From JBGAPI01 sp044221335 (GTDB taxonomy: Bacteria; Pseudomonadota; Gammaproteobacteria; Xanthomonadales; Ahniellaceae), in assembly GCA_044221335.1 (NCBI GenBank), contig JBGAPI010000034.1:1-56778 (forward strand): a stretch of DNA of 56,778 bases, read 5' to 3'. Shown here in pieces: positions 52,812 through 56,778 of the stretch (its first letter is position 1; every line of letters begins with the position of its first letter). The notes beneath the pieces were generated by a model. That model had not been told where the DNA came from, made no database searches, and worked only from the letters and a program-made list of their open reading frames with translations. Both the position numbers and the translations under genes were made by a program.

Positions 52812-54784
52812 GCCGTCGCTCCGACGCCGGCGACGTCCTCGTCCGTCGTCCGCGACCGCCGCATCGCCTCGCGATAGCGCTTGTCGGCCGCGGCGACGAA
52901 GCCGCCGAACATCATGAACAGTGCGCCGAGCCAGATGAATCGGATGAATGGCTTCACGTAGGCGCGGACCGCCCAGGCGCCGTCGTCGCCGAGTGGCTCG
53001 CCGAGCGCGACGTAGAAGTCGCGGGTGAGGCCGGGGCCGATCGCCGCCTCGGTCTGCACCTGGCCGCCCAGGTACTTGCGCTTCTCCGGCTGCATCTCGT
53101 GCTCGACGGTGCTGTCGCCGGACAGGATGGAGAAGTGCCCGCGGTCGGCGACGTAGTTCGGTCCCTCGTAGTGGTCGAGCGCGTCGAAGCGCACCTTGTA
53201 GGCGCCGACCTCGGCCACTTCGCCCGGCTTCAGCCGCACGTCCTTTTCGACCGACAGCGCTTCGACCGACAGCACGCCGGTCACCGTCAGCGCGATGCCG
53301 AAGTGGGCGATGCACATGCCGGCGATCTCGCCGTGGCCGAGGGCCTTGCGGCGCACCGGGTCGCGCAACAGGCGGACGACATAGAGCAGGGTGCCCGCCG
53401 CAACCCAGGTGCCGCCGAGCGCGGCCAGCAGCGCGCGCCACGGCAGGCCGTGATCGACGAGCCACGCCATCGCGACCACCAGCAGGGCCGCACCGGCCGC
53501 CAGGCGCAGTACCTGCCAGATCGCCCCGATGTCGTCCTTCAGCCACTTCGAGAAGGGCCCGAACGGCACCAGCAGCACCATCGGAGCCATCAGGATCACG
53601 AACATCGAGCCGAAGTAGGGCGGACCGACCGAGACCTTGCCGAAGTTCAGCGCCTCGCCGATCAGCGGGAACAGCGTGCCGAGCAGCACCATCGCGGCGG
53701 CGGCGGTCAGCAGCAGGTTGTTGATCAGGATCAGGAACTCGCGCGACACCGCGGCGAAGGGCTTGCCGCCGCCGGCGAGCTTCGGTGCCCGGATCGTGTA
53801 CAGCGTCAGCGCGCCACCGGTGACCAGGCCGAGGAAGGACAGCACGAAGATGCCACGGCCGGGATCGGCAGCGAAGGCGTGCACCGAGGTCAGCACGCCG
53901 GAGCGCACCAGGAAGGTGCCGAGCAGCGACAACGAGAACGCGAAGATGGCGAGCAGCACGGTCCAGCCGCGGAACTGGCCGCGCTTGTCGGTGACGGCCT
54001 GCGAATGGATCAGCGCGGTGGCGACCAGCCAGGGCATGAACGAGGCGTTCTCGACCGGATCCCAGAACCACCAGCCGCCCCAGCCGAGCTCGTAATAGGC
54101 CCACCAGGAACCGAGCGCGATGCCGAGCGTCAGGAAGGACCATGCGACCTTGGTCCACGGCCGCGACCAGCGCACCCAGCGGGTGTCGACCTGCCCCTCG
54201 AGCAGCGCGGCGACCGCGAACGCGAAGGCGACCGCCATCCCGACATAGCCGGTGTAGAGCATCGGCGGGTGGATGACGAGGCCGGGATCCTGCAGCAGCG
54301 GGTTGAGGTCGTTGCCTTCGGCCAGGGCCGGCAGATGCCGCAGGAAGGGATCCGAGGTGAACAGGATGAAGGAGAGGAAACCGGTCGCGATCACGCCGAG
54401 CACGCCGATCACCCGGCTCGCGAACGACAGCGGCAGTCGCGAGGACAGGCCGGCGACCGCGATCGTCCAGATCGACAGGATCAGCGCCCACAACAAGAGC
54501 GATCCCTCGTGCGCTCCCCAGACCGCGGTGATCCGGTAGACGATCGGCAGCTTGGAGTTGGAGTTCTGCGCGATGTAGGCGACCGAGAAGTCCGAATTGA
54601 CGAAGGCCGCCGCCAGCATCACGAACGCCAGGGCCAGGAACACGAACTGCCCGGCCGCCGCCGGCCGCGCCACGTTCATCCAGCGCACGTGGCCCTTCCA
54701 GGCGCCGACCAGCGGGAACACCGACTGCACGACCGCGAGCAGCAGGGCGAGGATGAGGGCGAAATGGCCGAGTTCGGGGAGCAT
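52808..54784 (-). CDS. ccmF: Haem lyase subunit CcmF
   Basis: Inner-membrane subunit of the cytochrome c haem lyase. The 658-residue protein starts MLPELGHFALILA as usual and has many membrane helices. It contains the tryptophan-rich haem-handling motif WGGWWFWDPVEN (about 230-241), conserved His residues in VWGAHEGSLLLW and HPPMLYTGYVG, and a large periplasmic domain near the C-terminus (LKPGEVAEVGAYKVRF). The ATG at 54784 fits family length. ccmABCDE, which normally precede ccmF, are not upstream; a divergent haemoglobin gene is there instead. Confidence 0.95.
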   Translation of the reverse strand: MLPELGHFALILALLLAVVQSVFPLVGAWKGHVRWMNVARPAAAGQFVFLALAFVMLAAAFVNSDFSVAYIAQNSNSKLPIVYRITAVWGAHEGSLLLWALILSIWTIAVAGLSSRLPLSFASRVIGVLGVIATGFLSFILFTSDPFLRHLPALAEGNDLNPLLQDPGLVIHPPMLYTGYVGMAVAFAFAVAALLEGQVDTRWVRWSRPWTKVAWSFLTLGIALGSWWAYYELGWGGWWFWDPVENASFMPWLVATALIHSQAVTDKRGQFRGWTVLLAIFAFSLSLLGTFLVRSGVLTSVHAFAADPGRGIFVLSFLGLVTGGALTLYTIRAPKLAGGGKPFAAVSREFLILINNLLLTAAAAMVLLGTLFPLIGEALNFGKVSVGPPYFGSMFVILMAPMVLLVPFGPFSKWLKDDIGAIWQVLRLAAGAALLVVAMAWLVDHGLPWRALLAALGGTWVAAGTLLYVVRLLRDPVRRKALGHGEIAGMCIAHFGIALTVTGVLSVEALSVEKDVRLKPGEVAEVGAYKVRFDALDHYEGPNYVADRGHFSILSGDSTVEHEMQPEKRKYLGGQVQTEAAIGPGLTRDFYVALGEPLGDDGAWAVRAYVKPFIRFIWLGALFMMFGGFVAAADKRYREAMRRSRTTDEDVAGVGATA

Positions 54785-55084
54785 GGAAGCGTGCCGGAGT
54801 CCGTTGCTTTTCCCTCTCCCCCGCATGCGGGGGAGAGGGCAGGGTGAGGGGGCGAACGACCACATCGCGCCGGGCACGACGGTGGACAGCCGATTCTGCA
54901 CGATTGTTCCAGTCCGGTCGACGGAGTGCCCCGGCACGTGCTGGGTATCGGCCCGGGAGCAACGGCGGCCGCATGGCTCGAGCGCGACGCCGATCGGAGC
55001 GTCGCGTTCCCTGACTTCGATCAAGGTGCCCCGGAACCGGAACGGAATAATGGACTCTCCCGCAACGACGCGAGGAGCATCGCC
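54785..55084. other. Divergent spacer ccmF / truncated haemoglobin
   Basis: The 300 bp hold a 28-bp perfect palindrome, CCCTCTCCCCCGC-AT-GCGGGGGAGAGGG (54812-54839), with CAGGGTGAGGGGG after it. An A/T patch AATAAT at 55046 is a possible -10 for the globin gene. No gene seen. Confidence 0.55.
54812..54839. repeat. CCCTCTCCC palindromic REP-type element
   Basis: Perfect palindrome with 13-bp arms and AT centre, followed by CAGGGTGAGGGGGCG. This combination is a known kind of dispersed palindrome in many proteobacterial genomes. It lies 27 bp upstream of the ccmF start. Confidence 0.7.
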
Positions 55085-55477
55085 ATGAGCACCCCCGGAT
55101 CGGAAGCACGGCTGTTCGATCGACTCGGCGGCATCGAGGGCGTCTCGCAGCTGGTCGTGCAGTTCTACTCGCGGGTCCTGTCGGATCCCGCCCTGCGGCC
55201 CCATTTCGACGGCGTGCCGCTGGACAAGCTGCAGCGCATGCAGCTCGAGTTCTTCTCGGTGGCGCTGGAGGGTCCGCTGGCCTACAGCGGCCGCGCCCTG
55301 CAGCAGGCGCACCAGGCGCACCACATCCCCCGGACGCACTTCCAGGCCTTCGTCGAGCACCTGTTCGAGACGCTTCGGGACTGTCCGCTCACCGACCCGG
55401 AGCGCTACGCGGTCATCGCGCGGATCAACACCTACGCCGACGAGGTCGTCGGCGGCGGCGAGACGGCGGTCGACTAG
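55085..55477 (+). CDS. Truncated haemoglobin (group I-like)
   Basis: A 130-residue 2-on-2 globin. It begins SEARLFDRLGGIEGVSQLV, the usual family start, with the HFDGVPLDKLQ and QLEFFSVALEGP helices after it. The proximal His is expected in QQAHQAHHIP, followed by RTHFQAFVEHL. Possible roles are oxygen or nitric oxide binding or redox signalling; none can be fixed from sequence. AGGAG precedes the ATG at 55085. It is divergent from ccmF, which is interesting since both handle haem, but no shared regulator site is evident. Confidence 0.9.
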   Translation: MSTPGSEARLFDRLGGIEGVSQLVVQFYSRVLSDPALRPHFDGVPLDKLQRMQLEFFSVALEGPLAYSGRALQQAHQAHHIPRTHFQAFVEHLFETLRDCPLTDPERYAVIARINTYADEVVGGGETAVD

Positions 55478-55609
55478 CCGGCGCCGGGACGCCGTGGCGC
55501 CCGCTCCGGCGGTCATCGGCGCCGGTGAGGCGGCCCTGTGACTGGGGCCCGTCGGCTAGTACCCTCTCGCCCCCCGGGTGTGCCCGGCGCATCCGACGAG
55601 GCGGAGACG

Positions 55610-56644
55610 ATGACCACCCACGACACCATCCGCGCCATCCGCTATGCCGACGGCGTCCTCCACCTGCTCGACCAGCGTGCCCTGCCGCAGGCGACGACCT
55701 GGCTCGACTACCGCGATGCCTATGCCGTCGCGGAGGCGATTCGGGAACTGGTGGTGCGCGGTGCACCCGCGATCGGGATCGCGGCGGCCTACGGCGTCTG
55801 CCTGGCGGCGCGGGTGCTGGCCGGCCGCGGCGAGCCGGCGACCCCGGTCACGCTCGGCGCCGATCTCGCGGTGCTGCGCGCGTCGCGTCCGACGGCGGTG
55901 AACCTGTTCTGGGCGCTGGACCGGATGGGACGCCTGCTGGCGCGGCATCCGACCCTCGAAGAGCTGGAGGACGAGGCGCGCGCGATCGAAGCCGAGGACG
56001 TCGACGCCAACGGGCGCATGGGCTACTACGGCGCCAGCCTGATCGATCCCGGCAGCGGCGTGCTGACCCACTGCAACACCGGCTCGCTCGCCACCGGCGG
56101 CTACGGCACCGCGCTCGGCGTGATCCGCGCCGCGTTCGCGGCCGGCAAGCTCGCGGCGGTCTATCACACCGAGACGCGACCCTGGCTGCAGGGCGCGCGG
56201 CTGACGGCCTGGGAACTGGTCACCGACCGGATCCCGGCGCAGATGATCGCCGATGGCGCGGGCGCGCACCTGTTCGCGTCCGGCAAGGTGCACTGGCTGA
56301 TCGTCGGCGCCGACCGGATCTGCGCCAACGGCGATACCGCGAACAAGATCGGCACGCTGCAGCTCGCGATCGCCGCGCGCCACCACGGCGCCAAGGTCAT
56401 GGTGGTCGCCCCCTCGTCGACCGTCGATCCGGCCACCGCGAAGGGCAGCGACATCCACATCGAGCTGCGCAAGCCCGAAGAGCTGCTGGAATACGGCGGC
56501 GTGCGCGTCGCGGCGCCGGGCGCACAGGCCTGGAATCCGGTATTCGACGTCACCACCGCCGACCTGATCGATGCGATCGTGACCGAGGCCGGAGTGCACC
56601 GCGCGCCGTTCGACTTCACCCGGGACTTCGAGCAGCGCCGGTAA
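55610..56644 (+). CDS. mtnA: S-methyl-5-thioribose-1-phosphate isomerase
   Basis: Methionine salvage enzyme converting methylthioribose-1-phosphate to methylthioribulose-1-phosphate. The 344-residue protein has VRGAPAIGIAAAYG, the catalytic Cys155 in THCNTGSLATGGYGTALG, and Asp235 in VGADRICANGD with NKIGT after it; length and C-terminus (APFDFTRDFE) are complete. The ATG at 55610 follows GGAGA; a 24-codon longer frame lacks support. No other mtn gene is nearby. The TAA stop coincides with the first bases of the right-hand IS copy, which is co-directional. Confidence 0.95.
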   Translation: MTTHDTIRAIRYADGVLHLLDQRALPQATTWLDYRDAYAVAEAIRELVVRGAPAIGIAAAYGVCLAARVLAGRGEPATPVTLGADLAVLRASRPTAVNLFWALDRMGRLLARHPTLEELEDEARAIEAEDVDANGRMGYYGASLIDPGSGVLTHCNTGSLATGGYGTALGVIRAAFAAGKLAAVYHTETRPWLQGARLTAWELVTDRIPAQMIADGAGAHLFASGKVHWLIVGADRICANGDTANKIGTLQLAIAARHHGAKVMVVAPSSTVDPATAKGSDIHIELRKPEELLEYGGVRVAAPGAQAWNPVFDVTTADLIDAIVTEAGVHRAPFDFTRDFEQRR

Positions 56645-56735
56645 TCGGGTGGACTCGCCCCCCTCGTGTTGACCCAGGCATCGAGGTGCCAGTGGTGAGA
56701 TGTACTCACCAATCGGGAGCGAGGAGGGCGAGTCC
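56641..56735 (+). promoter_or_regulatory. Structured IS leader burying the transposase ribosome binding site
   Basis: GGACTCGCCCCCCTCG (56651-56666) pairs with CGAGGAGGGCGAGTCC (56720-56735) over 16 bp with one mismatch. Within the loop are GGCA-TCGAGG-TGCC (56677-56690) and TGGTGAG-ATGTA-CTCACCA (56693-56711). The right arm of the outer stem contains GGAGG and touches the GTG start. Transcripts entering from mtnA would include the full structure. It could also be part of the element's recombination end or guide (bridge) RNA. Confidence 0.6.
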
Positions 56736-56778
56736 GTGGACAAGATTACGACCGTAGCGGTTGATCTGGCGAAGCATG
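56736..56778 (+). CDS. IS110-family transposase, N-terminal fragment
   Basis: Same 14 codons as the left copy, starting GTG at 56736 with GGAGG eight bases upstream. The fragment runs to the window edge. Confidence 0.75.
   Translation, partial: MDKITTVAVDLAKH

Larger units (their letters stand above)
56641..56778 (+). mobile_element. IS110-like element, right copy (end only)
   Basis: Exact reverse complement of bases 2-139. It starts at the mtnA stop codon, contains the 95-nt leader and the first 14 transposase codons, and runs off the window. See the left copy for interpretation. Confidence 0.8.

Noticed and set aside
52248..55109. A 953-codon frame continuing dsbE upstream through ccmF
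   Set aside because: Only its last 187 codons are DsbE; the rest is ccmF read out of frame.

Overview
The window reads as a chromosomal segment of a high-GC gammaproteobacterium, most likely of the Xanthomonadales/Lysobacterales or a close relative. This is inferred, not proven. It rests on strong G/C third-position bias, proteobacterial gene orders (scpA-scpB-rluB, guaB-guaA, ccmF-dsbE-ccmH-ccmI), System I cytochrome c maturation, tandem exported M13 peptidases, and many exported proteins of unknown function. No rRNA, tRNA, CRISPR array, phage or plasmid genes were seen.

Both ends lie inside identical, outward-facing copies of one IS110-like element. Bases 2-139 are the exact reverse complement of 56641-56778. 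Each copy starts at the stop codon of the flanking gene (agmatine deiminase on the left, mtnA on the right). Each carries a 95-nt leader that can fold so that the transposase Shine-Dalgarno is buried in a 16-bp stem.

Layout, left to right. (1) 136-1508: aguA with a translationally coupled small exported protein. (2) 1912-6671: a three-gene exported module of a haem-binding-like protein with a CX3CH motif, a DUF1800 protein carrying two copies of an extra N-terminal domain, and a DUF1501 protein. It is divergent from a 14-blade propeller/GGDEF sensor across a palindrome-rich spacer. (3) 9847-14680: a repeat-bearing gap, a beta-helix exported protein, an exported DUF255 thioredoxin-like protein and a CsgG-like exported protein. 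(4) 14787-18248: scpA-scpB-rluB, with an acidic ScpB tail and a very long Arg/Gly/Pro RluB tail. (5) 18634-21956: guaB and guaA, the GMP branch of purine synthesis. (6) 22751-29985: typA, two M13 metallopeptidases and dcd. (7) 30193-37662: a DUF4410-like exported protein, a Sel1/2-oxoglutarate oxygenase, an EcsC-like protein with a histone H1-like tail, an ABC exporter, a glycine-zipper protein and two membrane proteins. (8) 37915-41971: class I fumarase, an exported Cys-containing protein, an MFS transporter and the DNA glycosylase tag. (9) 42026-45689: a four-gene minus-strand operon of an NRDE protein, an SDR, a small exported protein and an FMN/Fe-S glutamate-synthase-like membrane protein. 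(10) 46071-50263: a penicillin-acylase-family enzyme in an operon with a 7TMR-DISM/GGDEF cyclase. (11) 50447-54784: the cytochrome c maturation genes ccmF-dsbE-ccmH-ccmI. (12) 55085-56644: a truncated haemoglobin and mtnA.

Two families of dispersed intergenic repeats run through the window. One is a REP-like element beginning GTAGGG, which repeatedly supplies the TAG stop of the gene it abuts. The other is a low-complexity GGGCCCAGGGCACA element that brackets spacers as inverted pairs and also interrupts the ccm operon. Functional assignments rest on motifs read by eye. No database search or folding computation was possible.
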